64,000 nt of DNA from Paguma larvata (GCA_030068075.1 CM057825.1:76523123-76587122), one strand, 5' to 3'; positions 1-10,934 are shown, counted from the first letter of the stretch. The notes: generated by a model from the sequence alone, not told the origin. A program made the numbers and translations.

Positions 1-1152
1 AACTAGTGAAAATGAGTGAGAAAAGAAAAGCAGTGAGTTCAAACCAAGTGAGATATTTCTGACCCACAAATGTATTTGTTTTCTCTCCAATCTCTAGACA
101 TATACTTTGTATCTGATTGACACAAAATCAGCCCACCCAGGGAGTTGACCGTCCAGATGGAGAAGGTAGAATTCTTTTCTGCATTTGAGAAATTCTTTTT
201 TATTACATTTATGGCTCCCTCTGGCCGTATTTCTGCCAGCAACCAGGACCTTTTTCTCCCCTTAAGTCTTATCACATCTAGTCTCTCTCATAATCTCACA
301 CTTTGAGAGGAGCCAAGGACAAAGTGTGCAAATCTATGAACCAAAAGAACTCAGCCATTTCAAGGTTTGCAATCTTTAATATTTGGTTATTATTTACGAG
401 TGTTATTAAGTATAAAAATAAACAATACACTCCATTATATTATACAATTTCTGTAAGAATTTCTATCAAACAATATTTGTTTGGAGGAGGAAGTAGAAAA
501 TGAGGAAGAAGACATTTCTATGATTGTAACACTCTTACACCCTCCCAAAATTTAAATTTACAAAATTTAAATTGGGTGATCATTTTTAAATATGTATTTC
601 ATTTTCTGGTTACTAAGACATACACTTGTTATTGCTGATGTTGCAAAATATTGGCAAAAAATAAACTGTTAAAAGTATCCATTCACCCTCCATGGAAACT
701 GAAATGTTAGAACTTTATATTCTATGTACCAGGCGTTTGCAAGTTTATGCCAAGGATGGCTTGACCAGGAATTCCGCCATAATGGTGTACTTGCTTTCAA
801 AGAACCTCTTCCATCATTCAAAACAATTTCTACAAGGTCAGTTGAGTTTCATTGGTAGCTCCTCAAGTTTTAAATGTAAAGAAGTGCTCTATAGCTGAGT
901 TCACTTAGCTTCTTAAAAAGGCACTGGCATAAGAAGATTCTTCTTGTGTGTATAATTATAAGAGATGAGATAAGCGCCCTATGATGAACAAAGCCCTGAA
1001 TCAAAACTGTGAAGTAGTAATAGATGGGATTTTATAGGAATTGCTTTGTGTCAATTTACATCCACAAGAGTCCTGAAAGATTTATCTATCTATACTTATT
1101 TTTTAAATATTTATTGAGCACTTACTGTGAGCCTGATACTCCTATTGATTTT
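1..1152. other. Unassigned non-coding DNA
   Basis: AT-rich sequence with no repeat family, exon or regulatory signal that I recognise. Open frames here are at most 78 codons, with no domain, conserved motif or splice-framed structure. It may hold fragments of very old repeats too diverged to name by eye. Confidence 0.5.
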
Positions 1153-1164
1153 AAACAGAGTTTA

Positions 1165-1381
1165 GGGGTGCCTGGGTGGCTCAGTCGGTTGAGCGTCCGA
1201 GTTCGGCTCAGGTCATGATCTCGCGGTCCACGAGTTTGAGCCCCGCGTCGGGCTCTGTGCTGACAGCTCAGAGCCTGGAGCCTGCTTCGGATTCTGTGTC
1301 TCCCTCTCTCTCTGCCCCTCCCCCCACTCATGCTCTGTCTCTCTCTGTCTCAAAAATAAGTAAACATTAAAAAAATTTAAA
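1165..1381 (+). mobile_element. Carnivore tRNA-derived SINE (SINEC, felid type), full length
   Basis: Non-autonomous retroposon moved by L1 proteins. It is complete from the GGGGTGCCTGGGTGGCTCAG head through the GAGCCCCGCGTCGGGCTCTG body, the CT-rich segment and an A-rich tail. It is flanked by a perfect 12-base target-site duplication, AAACAGAGTTTA, at 1153-1164 and 1382-1393. It is close to the family consensus, so it is probably one of the younger copies. Confidence 0.97.
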
Positions 1382-1393
1382 AAACAGAGTTTA

Positions 1394-1870
1394 AACATGG
1401 TTTATTCGATTTCTAAACCTAAGTAATAATGGCTTCAATAATATATTTTTCTTATTAAACATGATATCTGGAAAAAGTGGATGCCAGTGTTGGTTCAGCA
1501 ACTTAGGAAGGCGAGGACCAGTACTGATGTGATGACATGCTCTTTCCTACATACTTACAAAATGGCTGCTAGAGTGCCATGAATCAAGTATGTGTTCAGG
1601 ACAAATAGTGGGGAAGAGGCAGTTTTGGATCTGTTCAGAGGCCTGCTCCTTTTATCAAGAAATCAGAAGTCCATTATTCCTCATGTTCTAGAACTGAACA
1701 AGATAGTCATCCCTCGCTACAGGAAGACCTGGGGGAGTGAAGGTAAAACCCGGGGAAGGTCACATTTCCTCATCTGGATAGAATCAAGATTCAGATAAAA
1801 GGTAAAGGGAATAGATATGAGTAAGAAATGGGAAGAGAGTGACTTCTTCTAACCCCCCCTATATTTCACA
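1394..1870. other. Unassigned non-coding DNA
   Basis: No named repeat or gene seen. The longest open frame (1592-1798, 68 codons) has no recognisable domain. Confidence 0.45.
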
Positions 1871-1879
1871 TCTTTCAAT

Positions 1880-2060
1880 ACGACTTTATATTTGCATAGG
1901 ACTTCATATTCTACAAAATACTTTCACTCGCTTGATCGTATTTCATCCTCTCAATACAACAAGGAATTTAAAGCTCAACAAAGTGATTTTTTCTAGTTTA
2001 TACAATGAGTAACAGAGTTACAACTTAATGCATTTTAGTTCCCAAACCAGTATCCTTCAC
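1880..2060 (-). mobile_element. Probable MIR fragment (old mammalian SINE)
   Basis: Diverged match to the MIR core read in reverse: a segment resembling CTCATTTGATCCTCACAACA, then an analogue of the ATGAGGAAACTGAGG region and the AGCTAG/CCCAAACCAG part. Divergence is heavy, so family assignment is moderate and ends are approximate. Confidence 0.45.
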
Positions 2061-2066
2061 TGCCTT

Positions 2067-2089
2067 AAAAAAAAAAAAAAAAAAAAAAA
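2067..2089. repeat. Poly(A) run, 23 bases
   Basis: Uninterrupted A23 a few bases before the SINE at 2100. It is probably an expanded A-stretch at the insertion site or the tail of a decayed element. It is expected to be length-variable. Confidence 0.95.
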
Positions 2090-2099
2090 CAGTTCTTTT

Positions 2100-2261
2100 G
2101 GGGCACCTGGGTGGCTCAGTCAGTTAAGTGTCTGACTCTTGATTTTGGCTCAGGCCAATGATCTCACAGTTTGCGAGATGGAGCCCTGCATCTTGGGATT
2201 CTCTCTCTCCCTCTCCCTCTGTTCCTCCTCCTCTCTCAAAATAAATAAACTTTAAAAGAGT
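2100..2261 (+). mobile_element. SINEC, internally shortened copy
   Basis: The head GGGGCACCTGGGTGGCTCAG is intact, but the GGCTCTGTGCTGACAGCTCAGAGCC body block is missing: GAGCCCTGCATC runs directly into TTGGGATTCTC. It ends in AATAAATAAAC. A short duplication, AGTTCT, lies at 2091-2096 and 2262-2267. The missing block could be a subfamily trait or a private deletion. Confidence 0.92.
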
Positions 2262-2279
2262 AGTTCTCTAAAAGTATCA

Positions 2280-2830
2280 TTTGGCATTAGAAGCATAATG
2301 AAATTTCTGTTTCTGATCAAGATAGAGCAATAGGAACCAGACTGAATTTGAAAGTAATAACATACTGGACAAAATATATTGAACAACGTCCCTCAAGAGT
2401 TATGTGAGATAGAAAGAAGGACAGAGTGTTCGGGGAAGCTTTAGAGATGACTTTTGACTGTAGCTATCTTATTCCTCCATAATAGTCTTGTTCTGGGTGT
2501 TTTACAAAGAAGACTGGACCCAACTCTGTCTTCTGGGAGGCAATGAAAAAAATGAAGTGAACCCTACAATCATCCCAGCTTACTGCCTGGAGAGTTTCGA
2601 GACCACAGTGCATGGAGAAGAAACCCAAACTGGGCCTATTGGAGTCCCTGACTTGAGAAGGCAGAGGTGAGCATCCAGTGAACCTACAAAGGCTAGTGTT
2701 CTCAGGATAGAGTACTGGAAAAAAAAGAGCTGCAAGAACTCTAAATATCTGACCAGGTTCCCCTTCCAGTATTCAGATGAGTGCTGATTAGTAAGTGCAT
2801 GTGAGAAAAAAACACAAGGCTGGTCATTTA
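2280..2830 (+). mobile_element. Possible 5' part of an old L1
   Basis: Diverged sequence directly upstream of clear L1 ORF2. Stretches such as the GAGAGTTT-CGAGACC segment near 2590 and the GCATCCAGTG segment near 2670 resemble L1 5' region. If correct, ORF1 and the start of ORF2 are deleted, because recognisable ORF2 begins only near 2830. The assignment is uncertain. Confidence 0.35.
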
Positions 2831-3355
2831 ATAATAATAAATGACTGAATTCACCGAGAGAACTTGACACCCAATAACAGTGCTTCGAAATACATAAACT
2901 TCAAGGTGTAATACAAAATTCACAGTTATAGTTCAACACTCCTCTCTTAATATTTGTTAAAACAAGAAGACAGAAAATCAGTAAGGGTATAGAAACCTTA
3001 AAAAAATATTATCAATAGCTTCATCTAATTGATATTTATAGACAGCCTGACCCAACAATGCAAAATATAATTTTTCAAATGCACAAGGTGCACAATTACC
3101 AGATTGACTATATTTGGACTATAAAAATTCTCAATGAATTCTCAATAAATTTTAAAAGATTTCAATATTACAAATTTCATTTCCTTGCCACAGTGAAATT
3201 AGAGTTTAGGAATCCAAAAATATCTGAAAAATCCTCAAATATTTGGAAACTAACGAACTTTTTAAAAGTCACGGATCAATTAAAATATTAAAAGGAAAAT
3301 TATAACATATTTTGAACTTAATAAAAGTGAAAACATAATATATTAAAATTATGTA

Positions 3356-3562
3356 GGGGCACTTGGGTGGCTCAGTCGGTTGAGTGTCTGACTTTGGCTC
3401 AGGTCATGATCTCACGGTTCTTGAGTTCAAGTCCCACGTTGGGCTCTGTGCTGACGGCTCATCAGAGCCGAAATCTGCTTCGGATTCTGTGTCTCCCTCT
3501 CTCTCTGCCTTTCCCCTGCTCACGCTCTGTCCCTATGTCTCTCAAAAATAAATAAACGTTAA
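3356..3562 (+). mobile_element. SINEC, first of a direct tandem pair
   Basis: Full-length copy ending ATAAATAAACGTTAA. The next SINE head starts on the very next base (3563). It carries a small TCATCAG duplication in the body (GGCTCATCAGAGCC). It is inserted in the old L1. Confidence 0.95.
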
Positions 3563-3723
3563 GGGGCGCCTGGGTGGCTCAGTTGGTTGAGTGTCTGACT
3601 TCAGCTCAGGTCATGTTCTCACTGTTTATGAGTTCAAGCCCCACATCAGGCTCTGTGCTGACAGCTTGGAGCCTGGAGCCTGCTTCGGATTCTGTGTCAC
3701 GCACTCTCTCGGCCCCTCCCCTA

Positions 3724-3768
<45 letters not shown>

Positions 3769-3831
3769 CCTCTCAAACATAAATAAAACATTTAAAAATA
3801 AATAAATATATGTTAAAAATTAAAAAAAAAG
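3563..3831 (+). mobile_element. SINEC, second of a direct tandem pair
   Basis: Full-length copy abutting the previous SINE head-to-tail. Its CT segment has expanded to a long (CT)n at 3730-3764, and it has a long A-rich tail. The pair most likely arose by insertion of one copy into the A-tail of the other. Confidence 0.95.
3730..3764. repeat. (CT)n microsatellite inside SINE
   Basis: About 17 CT units grown from the CT-rich segment of the host SINE. Probably polymorphic in length. Confidence 0.95.
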
Positions 3832-4350
3832 AAATTTAGAATAATAAGTACCTATTTTAGAAAAAATTAAAAGGATCAAATTAGTGTCTTCAGTTCCACC
3901 TTAAGAAACTAGAAAAATGAAGCAAGTGAAAAACAAACAAAGGGAAAGAAAGGAATAATAAAGATGAGAGCAGAAATCAATGAAATAGAAAACAGGAAAA
4001 CAACAGAAAAATTGATGAAACTAAAAGCTAGTTCATGAGAAGATCAATTAAATTGACAAACCTCTAATCAAATTCCTCCGGAAAAAAGAAAAAACACAAA
4101 TAATCAATATCACAGTTGATAGAGTGGACATCACTATACATTTGACACATATTGAAAAGGATAATCAGAGAATGTTTTGAAAATTTTTGTCAGTAAATCG
4201 ATAATATGGAAAATAGATAAACAGATAAAATGGACGTATTCATTCCGTGAAAGACACAAAGTATCAAAACTGATCCAAGATGAAATAAATAACCAAGATA
4301 GTCATATCTATTAAAGAAATTGAATCTGTATTTAAAATCTTCCCACAAAA

Positions 4351-4533
4351 GGGGTGCCTGGGTGGCTCAGTCAGTTAAGCATCCAACTCTTGCTTCTGGC
4401 TTAGGTCATGATCTCACAATTCATGAGTTCAAGCTCCGAGTGGGGCCCTGCTGATAGTGCAGAGACTGCCTGGGATACTTTCTCTCCCTCTCTCTCTGCC
4501 CCTCCCCCACTCACTCTCTCAAAATAAATAAAC
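4351..4533 (+). mobile_element. SINEC inserted in L1 ORF2
   Basis: Head GGGGTGCCTGGGTGGCTCAG, shortened middle (GGGGCCCTGCTGATAGTGCA) and A-rich end. An 18-base target-site duplication, TTAAAATCTTCCCACAAA at 4332-4349 and 4534-4551 (one mismatch), lies within L1 reverse-transcriptase-region sequence. This proves insertion after the L1. Confidence 0.96.
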
Positions 4534-5109
4534 TTAAAATCTTACCACAAAGAAAACTACAGACCCAGATAGCTTCACTAGAATCTCTCTCAATTACTTA
4601 AGTTAGAAAGAATACCAATTCTGCCTAAACTATTTCAGAACATTGAAAATGAGTGAATATTTCCCAAATCATTCTGGCCAACATTACCCTGATACCAAAA
4701 CCAGTCAAAGACATTATAAGACAGGAAACTATAGCCAACATTCCTCATGAACATAGTTGTAAAAATTCTGAATAAAATTTGAGTTATACATCGTGACAAG
4801 TGGGGCTGATCCCAGGAATGCTGGGTTGTTTTATCATTCAAAAATCAATCAATGTAAGTCACCATATTAACAGACTAAAACAGAAAAACACATGATCATC
4901 TCAATAGATGGAGAATAAGCATTTGACAAAATCTAACATCCATTCCTGACAAAAAACTTCAGCTGACTAGAAATAGAAAGGAACTTCCTCAACTTGATAA
5001 AAGGTGTGTACAAAAAAACCTACTACCAATATCATAATTAATGGTCAAAGACGAAACGATTTCCCCTAAAATGGGGAAAAAGGGAAGAATATCTGCTCTC
5101 ACCATTTTA

Positions 5110-5304
5110 TTTATTTTTTTAATGTTTATTTATTTTTGAGAGAGAGTGAACAAGCATGGGAGGGGCAGAGACAGACACAGAAGATCCAGATCAGGCTCCA
5201 TAATGACAGCAGAGACCCTGCATTGGGGCTCAAACCCATGAACCATAAGATCAAGACCTGAGCCAAAGTCAGACGCTTAACAAACTGAACCATCCAGGCA
5301 TCCC
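5110..5304 (-). mobile_element. SINEC inserted in L1 ORF2
   Basis: Reverse copy with T-rich start, TTTATTTATTTTTGAGAGAGA, and head end CCATCCAGGCATCCC. L1 sequence resumes on the far side, with CATTTTA repeated at 5103-5109 and 5314-5320 as the core of an imperfect target-site duplication. Confidence 0.94.
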
Positions 5305-5544
5305 TGTCCTTAGCATTTTAATTCAGCATTGTATGGGAGCTTCTAGCCAGTGTAATAAGAGAGAAAACAGATGAACAAAAAGCCATCCAGTTTGGAAAAA
5401 ATGAAGTAAATTGTCTTTGTTCACAAATGGCATGATCTTCTATGTAGAAATTCTTATGGAACCTATAAATGGTTACTGGAACTAATAGGCCAGTTTAGCA
5501 AGGTTTCAGGATACAAGACTGATACACAAAATTAAAATATAGGG

Positions 5545-5650
5545 ATGGGCAAAATGAGTGAAAGGGTGTAGGAGGTACAGGTTTCCAGTTATGGAATAAA
5601 TAACTCATGGTGTGAAAGGTATAGAGAATATAGTCAATGGTATTTTAATA
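5545..5650 (+). mobile_element. Nested L1 3' UTR fragment
   Basis: GGTTTCCAGTTATGGAATAA and ACTCATGG...ATATAGTCAATGG match L1 3' UTR sequence also present at 22150-22230. They interrupt the ORF2 reading of the surrounding old L1, which resumes near 5715. Best read as a small L1 insertion or rearranged L1 end. Confidence 0.5.
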
Positions 5651-6176
5651 GCATTGCATAGTGAAAAAAATGTTATATGCTATAACTATATAAGATAAAT
5701 TTTCAAAAATTTAAATTATAAAATACCATTTATGATAATATCAAAAACATAAAATATAAAAATGTAAAAAATAAACTTTCTCCTTTTGCCAGGGATAAAT
5801 GTAGCAAAAGATGTGCAAGACCTGAAAACTGAAAACTACCTGAATACTGAAAACTACAGTATATTGTGTTCATTGGTCAGAAGACTCAATATTTTTAAGA
5901 TGCCAGTTCTCCCCAAATGGATCTATAGGTTTCACGTATTACAAACAAAATCCCAGTGGGCTTTTTTGTAAAAAAAAGACAAGTCAATTCTAAAAATCAT
6001 GTGGAAATGCAACAGACCTAAAATAGCCAAAACAACTTTGAAAAAGAACAAAATGGGAGGATTAACTCCACCTGATTTCAAGACTTATTATAAACGTACA
6101 GTAATCAAGAGAGTATGATACTGATTACTGATATCAAGATAGGCCAATAGATTGATGGACTAGAATGGAGAGTCCA

Positions 6177-6206
6177 CAAAAAAACAAAACAAAACAAAAC
6201 AAAAAC
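6177..6206. repeat. (CAAAA)n simple repeat
   Basis: About five AACAA units in the C-terminal part of the decayed L1 ORF2. Confidence 0.85.
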
Positions 6207-7086
6207 ACGCATATATTGACAATGGGTTTTTGACAAAATCGTATTGACAATTCTGGAGAGAAAGCATGGTCTTTTCAAAACGTGGTTGAAATCATGATTG
6301 TGGACTTCAGTATGTACCCCATACCATGTAAAAAACAACTCAAAATAGATAAGAGATCCAAGTGCAAAACATAAAGTTGAAGAACTTCTAAAAGAAAATG
6401 TGGAAGAAAATAGAAAAATCTAAAAGATTTTTAGATAAAACAACAAGAAAATTTTGATAAATTAGACTTCATCAAATTTTGCAACATCTGCTCTTTGAAA
6501 GACAGTTAACAGGATCAAGACCTTCCACAGAATAAGAGAAAAATGTGAGTAAATTGTATATTCCAATAAAGGACTTGTACCCACAACATATAAAGAATTC
6601 TCACAACTCAATAAAAAGAAAACAATGGAGAAAAGATTTTAACAAACGCTTCACACACAGAAATACATCCATAGCTTTAAGCATATAAAAAGCTGTTCAA
6701 TATCATGCCTTATCAGGGGAATGCAAATTAAAACCACAATGACATACCACTACATATCAATTAAAATGACAAAAATTAAAAAGACTGACCATACCAAATG
6801 TCGGCAACATGTGGGACAGCTAGAACTCTCACACATTGCTCATGGGATTGTAAACAGCCACTTTGGACAAGACTCTGTTTTTTGTTTTGTTTTGTTTTAA
6901 TTTAAACATTACACCTACCATATGATCTAGCCATTCTGCTCATAGATATTTACTCGAGAAATATGAAAGCTTATGTCCATACGAAGGCTTTTACATAATG
7001 TTCATAGCAGATAGTGTCCATTGACAGATGAAACTGGTATATCCACAGAATGGAATATTAATCAGCAATAAAAAGTATGAACTACT

Positions 7087-7308
7087 GGGGCACATGGGTG
7101 GCTCAGTCAGTTGAGCAGCCGACTTCGGCTCAGATCATGATCTCGCGTTCGTGAGTTCGAGCCCTAAGTCCTGCGTTGGGCTGTGTGCTGACAGCTCAGA
7201 GCCTGGAGCCTGCTTCCGATTCTGTCTCCCTCTCTCTCTGCCCCTCCCTTGCTCATGCACTGTCTCTCTCTCTCTCTCTCTCTCTCTCAAAAACAAACAT
7301 TTAAAAAA
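7087..7308 (+). mobile_element. SINEC inserted near the L1 3' end
   Basis: Full-length copy with an expanded (CT)n near 7262-7288 and A-tail. The duplication AAAAGTATGAACTACT at 7071-7086 is matched by AAAAGTATAAAGTACT at 7309-7324 (two mismatches). It splits L1 sequence just before its 3' UTR. A small irregularity (GAGCCCTAAGTCCTGCGTTG) marks a local duplication in the body. Confidence 0.96.
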
Positions 7309-7689
7309 AAAAGTATAAAGTACTGATACAAGTAACATGGTTGAAACTCAAAATAATTATTCTGATAGAAATAAGCCAGACTAAAAAACTGTACATATTG
7401 TATAACTTTATTTGTATAAAATTCTCTATTTACATAAAATTAGCCTATATGGACAGAAAGCAGACTAATATTTGTTTGGGAGAAAGAGACAGGGAGAATT
7501 CCAAAGGACTAGAGATGCTTTTGGAGGTATGGATATATTCATTAACTTGATTACTGTGCTGGTTTCATAAGTATATACATATGTTAATTCTATCAAATTA
7601 TAAACTATAAATATGTATTGTCTATTGTTGGTTAGCCATAGCTCAGTAAGCTGTTATGAAAAATAAAAGTCAAGTCAATCATTTTCTCT

Positions 7690-8290
7690 CTCCTCATCCT
7701 TCAAAGAACTTAGAACACTTTAACAAATCTCTCCCTCCTACCTTCCATGTTAATATTGTCTATTATTTAACTCCTCTTTGTTTATTTATTCACATTAGCT
7801 TTTAGTAGTAGTAATATTACCCGTATAGTCAGTCCTTGGTTGGCCAATATGCTTACAAATTCATTTGCTCTTTTCATTCCTCTTTTTTCTTCTGGATTTA
7901 TATTTCATTTTCTCAAAGAACATTCTTTAGTGTGTCTTTAGGTGAGAGTTTGTGAATGACAAAATTACCTAGCAATGTCTTTTTTGCCCTCATTCATGAA
8001 TAGTTTATTTGGTTATAGAACATCAGGCTGAAAGTTCTTTTCCCTCCCCATTTTAAAGACATTTTCCCATTATCTCCCAGTCCTCATCATTGATGATGAG
8101 AAATGTACTGTCTCTGTAATTGCAATTTCTGTTTAAACACAGATATTGTGTCATTTTCTCTCTAGTTTCCTTACTCATTGAGATTTAAATGTCACTGACG
8201 ATATCTTGGTAGAAGCTCTAGTTGAAGAATTTCTAGTAGAAGTTCCGGTTCTTTGCCACATCTGGGTTTCCTTTTCTGTATTATTTTTTT
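7690..8290 (-). mobile_element. Antisense old L1 fragment
   Basis: Reverse-strand L1: GAACATTCTTTAGTGTGTCT, the AATAGTTTATTTGGTTATAG segment and TCTCCCAGTCCTCATCATTG...GATGAGAAATG match the L1M ORF2 consensus in antisense at low identity. No usable frame remains. Confidence 0.6.
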
Positions 8291-8299
8291 AACTCTTTT

Positions 8300-8530
8300 T
8301 TACAATGTTTTTATTTGAGCATAGTTGCCACACGATGTTACATTAGTGTCAAGTGTACAACTTAGTGATTCAACAAGTCTATATGTTTGTTATGCTGTGC
8401 TCACGGCAAGGGTAGCTACCATTTGTCACCATACACTATTACACCAACACCAACACTATTACAATATCATTGACTTTATTCCCTGATTGTTCTTTTTTAA
8501 TAGTGCTCTATTCCATAATTCCAAGAGATT
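8300..8530 (-). mobile_element. Antisense L1 3' UTR fragment
   Basis: ACGATGTTACATTAGTGTCA, AAGTGTACAACTTAGTGATT and GTAGCTACCATTTGTCACCA match L1 3' UTR sequence read in reverse. It is separate from the coding-region fragment just before it, so it is a second insertion or a rearranged copy. Confidence 0.65.
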
Positions 8531-8754
8531 TGGGGAAGAGAGAAAAGATAGATATATATCCTGTTCACCATTTTGATAGAAACCTATCACCTGCTTCTTT
8601 TGTGTTGGTTTGTTTTAATAGGCATTAATAATTTTATTTTAACTATATCTTCATTAAATAATGCCACCTTTATAATTTAAAAAATTTTAGTAGATTCTAT
8701 CATCTCCAACATTCTTCCAGGAATGATTAACTATTTGTAGGATTTTATTTTATT

Positions 8755-8945
8755 TATTTTTTGATGTTTATTGTATTTATTTTGAGGGAAGAGAGAGAAA
8801 ACGAACAGCAGAGGGGCAGAGAGAGAGCAAGAGAGAGAATCCCAAGCTGGCTCCCTGTTTTCAGTACAGAGCCCAATGTGGGGCTCGAACCAATGAACTG
8901 TGAGCCAAAATCAAGATTTCAACACTTTGAGCCACCCACGCACCC
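8755..8945 (-). mobile_element. SINEC, diverged copy
   Basis: Reverse copy from TGTTTATTGTATTTATTTTG through GAGAGAGAATCCCAAGCTGG to the head end GAGCCACCCACGCACCCT. No clear target-site duplication is readable, so ends are approximate. Confidence 0.92.
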
Positions 8946-9076
8946 TCCCATTTATTGGGTTTTAAATCCCAGCTCTTATTTGACTGTATCTCTGAGATTC
9001 CACCTCCTTTAGGCCCCATGGTATACATCATGTCACATAAACATATCTTCAAATTTGGTAAAAATCCATCTGGGTC

Positions 9077-9194
9077 TTTTTATTTTTCTAAGATTTTATT
9101 TTTAAGTAGTCTCTATACCCAACATGGGGCTTGAACTCACAACCTTGAGATCAAGAGTCAGCCATGCTCTATTGACTGAGCCAGTCAGGCACTC
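9077..9194 (-). mobile_element. Short carnivore SINE variant
   Basis: Reverse copy of the short form (about 110 bases): AAGATTTTATTTTTAAGTAG, CATGGGGCTTGAACTCACAA, then GAGCCAGTCAGGCACTC. The CT-rich second half of standard SINEC is absent. A perfect 11-base duplication, CCATCTGGGTC, lies at 9066-9076 and 9195-9205. Confidence 0.95.
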
Positions 9195-9276
9195 CCATCT
9201 GGGTCATTTTTTAATGATATGGAAATAGTAACACAGAACCTTGATTTCATTTATGTAAGTTTAATATGCATTTGTT

Positions 9277-9294
9277 TATATATATATATATATA
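9277..9294. repeat. (TA)n simple repeat
   Basis: Nine TA units in an A/T-rich stretch. Confidence 0.9.
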
Positions 9295-9392
9295 AAGAGC
9301 ATACTAAAACTTCTTCGAAAAGAATAAAAATAAAAAGAATTAAAAAATAGCTAATATACTAAAAAGGTATATCTTTATAGAAATCAAAACAC

Positions 9393-9535
9393 ATGAAGAA
9401 AGAAACAAAGAAAAAGAAGGAGGAAGGAAAGAGGAAGGAAGAGAAAGGAAAGGAGAGGAGAGGGAAAGGAAGAGAAAGGAGAAAGAGAGAAAGGAAGGAA
9501 GAAGAAAGGGAGAGAAAGAAAGGAAGGCAGGCAAG
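9393..9535. repeat. Purine-only (GA-rich) tract
   Basis: About 140 bases almost entirely of A and G on the + strand, in GAAA/GGAA/GAGGAA mixtures. It yields spurious lysine/glutamate-rich (+) and serine/leucine-rich (-) open frames. Polypurine tracts of this length can adopt triplex structure and are often length-variable. Confidence 0.95.
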
Positions 9536-10425
9536 CAGGCATCACAAAATGTGGATAGCATGGTATGAAAAGTCAAGTTCAGTCTATTTTTTGCCATCCT
9601 CTCCCCTCTGTCACCTACTCTCTCCCTTCTTCCTGCGTTCCTGTACTGGACTGCCTCCTCCAAAATCCTCCTTAACAACCTAGTTTAAAAATGATTGGAT
9701 GGCCAGGTCTCAGCCTGCGATACCAACAACAATGGCAACAACAAAGGAATGTGCTGCTGACTTGTAGTGTCTGCTTTTATTTCAGGGAGTCCTCTAACTT
9801 CCCAATTTAATATTAACTGTCATCGAGGAGGCCAGTGTTCCTGAGCCAGGCTGCGTGGGAAGCCCTGGGAGCCCCATCCACACCTGCCTGCTCTGCAGAT
9901 AAACACAGAACTCACAGCCTCCACGGCTATCCATCTGGCACCTTTCAACAGCCTCCAAGCCTAAGAAAACAAACCCTTTAAAAAAGTTTTTTTAAAACAA
10001 GAGAGCCCGAAAGGGGGCATTTTTGTTTCCGGCTGCAACCATTTCAGCCAGAATAAATGGCACAGGGAGAGTAAGACAGAGAATGAGTTGGAGTAAAATC
10101 TAGTTCTACAGATGTATACTACGCATATTGCGTATCTAGATTTACGATTTTATTTACTTTTCTCAGGCGTCCTTTGGGAGAGTTACTTTTTAAGGAAGAA
10201 CCATAGATTTCTTTCTGGTCATGAGAAAAAAGGAGGCTTATCATCCTATAAGAGGCAATCAGACTTTCAGAAATTTGTCTTTTCCTCCCTCTCTGGCTCA
10301 GCCCAACTATATAAAAAATTACTCTTTTTTGACCTTCAGAGAAGAAATGTTCACAAACCCATGATCATTCTGGCTAGTGAATTTGAATTCCAGGACTTCC
10401 AGTTTAAATACTATAGGCCAGTATC
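9536..10425. other. Unique non-coding DNA with a relatively GC-rich core
   Basis: No repeat family recognised. Roughly 9780-10060 is richer in G+C than its neighbours and free of SINE and L1. A 106-codon open frame at 10112-10432 has no domain, no flanking splice structure and ends inside a MIR, so I do not call it a gene. Confidence 0.4.
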
Positions 10426-10429
10426 ATGG

Positions 10430-10650
10430 TAAGAGCGAGTGCTAGGTGGATTTGACACCGGCTTCTCTTGCTTACCGAAGGATCGTGGGAAAATTCATTA
10501 ATCTCTTCAAACCTCGGTTTCTGCACTAGTTTTTCATTTATACAATGAAAGCAAATACTTAAACCACCGCTTAATTGTTAAGATTATGGGGAATAACTTA
10601 TGTAAACCAACAATCAAGATGATGCCTGATGTACAGTGAGATGCTCACTA
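10430..10650 (+). mobile_element. MIR (old mammalian SINE)
   Basis: Forward MIR order is preserved. It has GTAAGAGCGAGTGCTAGG at the tRNA-like head, AATCTCTTCAAACCTCGGTT matching the CTCTGTGCCTCAGTTTCC core, a TATACAATGAAAGC analogue of TGTAAAATGGGG, then a decayed end near 10650. Strongly diverged. Confidence 0.75.
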
Positions 10651-10930
10651 AGGTATTTTCCTCCTTACGCTCTTTTCTTCAAGATGGTCGTGAATTTAAT
10701 CTTGGGGTGATTCATGAAGCAATAACAATTTCTGAGCACCCGAATGGGGAAAGGGAAAATATGTAAACACATAGTACTTGTTTCAGGTAACAGGAAGATA
10801 TATTTGTATAAAATAGAACATGGTCCGGTTTACAGCCCAAGAGTGCTTTCTTTTCTTCCAATGATAAAGCTCTATTCTGGTGACCCAGTACAATAGTAAT
10901 TGAAAAATTTAATGCCACTGGCAAAGGAAT
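10651..10930. other. Unassigned non-coding DNA
   Basis: Nothing recognisable apart from short open frames without domains. Confidence 0.4.
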
Positions 10931-10934
10931 CCAA

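Larger units (their letters stand above)
2830..7623 (+). mobile_element. Old LINE-1 (L1M-like), decayed ORF2 to 3' end
   Basis: Colinear with the mammalian L1 ORF2 consensus. It has the endonuclease-side segment near 2930-3350, the TCAATGAAATAGAAAACAGG region at 3979, the reverse-transcriptase region (GCATTTGACAAAATC near 4919, GATGACATGATC-equivalent near 5428), the C-terminal segments near 6480-6850 and a 3' UTR to about 7620. All frames carry stops and frameshifts, so no protein is made. It is interrupted by SINEs at 3356, 3563, 4351, 5110 and 7087, and by another L1 3' fragment near 5545. It predates all of these. Confidence 0.88.

Noticed and set aside
1165..1240. tRNA genes at SINE heads
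   Set aside because: The heads are tRNA-derived with A/B-box-like motifs (TGGCTCAGT, GTTCGAGCC), but they lack an intact tRNA acceptor stem and are followed by SINE bodies. They are retroposons, not tRNA genes.
1176..1370. A recurrent ~62-codon frame beginning Met-Ala-Gln-Ser-Val and ending in a Ser/Leu-rich tail, seen in more than ten places
   Set aside because: It always coincides with forward SINEs (for example 1176, 3367, 16683, 19008, 23731, 49935, 56943). The consensus SINE happens to be open in that frame. There is no selection for a protein and many copies are broken.
9340..9683. Overlapping 96- and 112-codon frames on opposite strands
   Set aside because: Both are translations of the polypurine tract (Lys/Glu/Arg on one strand, Ser/Leu/Phe on the other), a low-complexity artefact.
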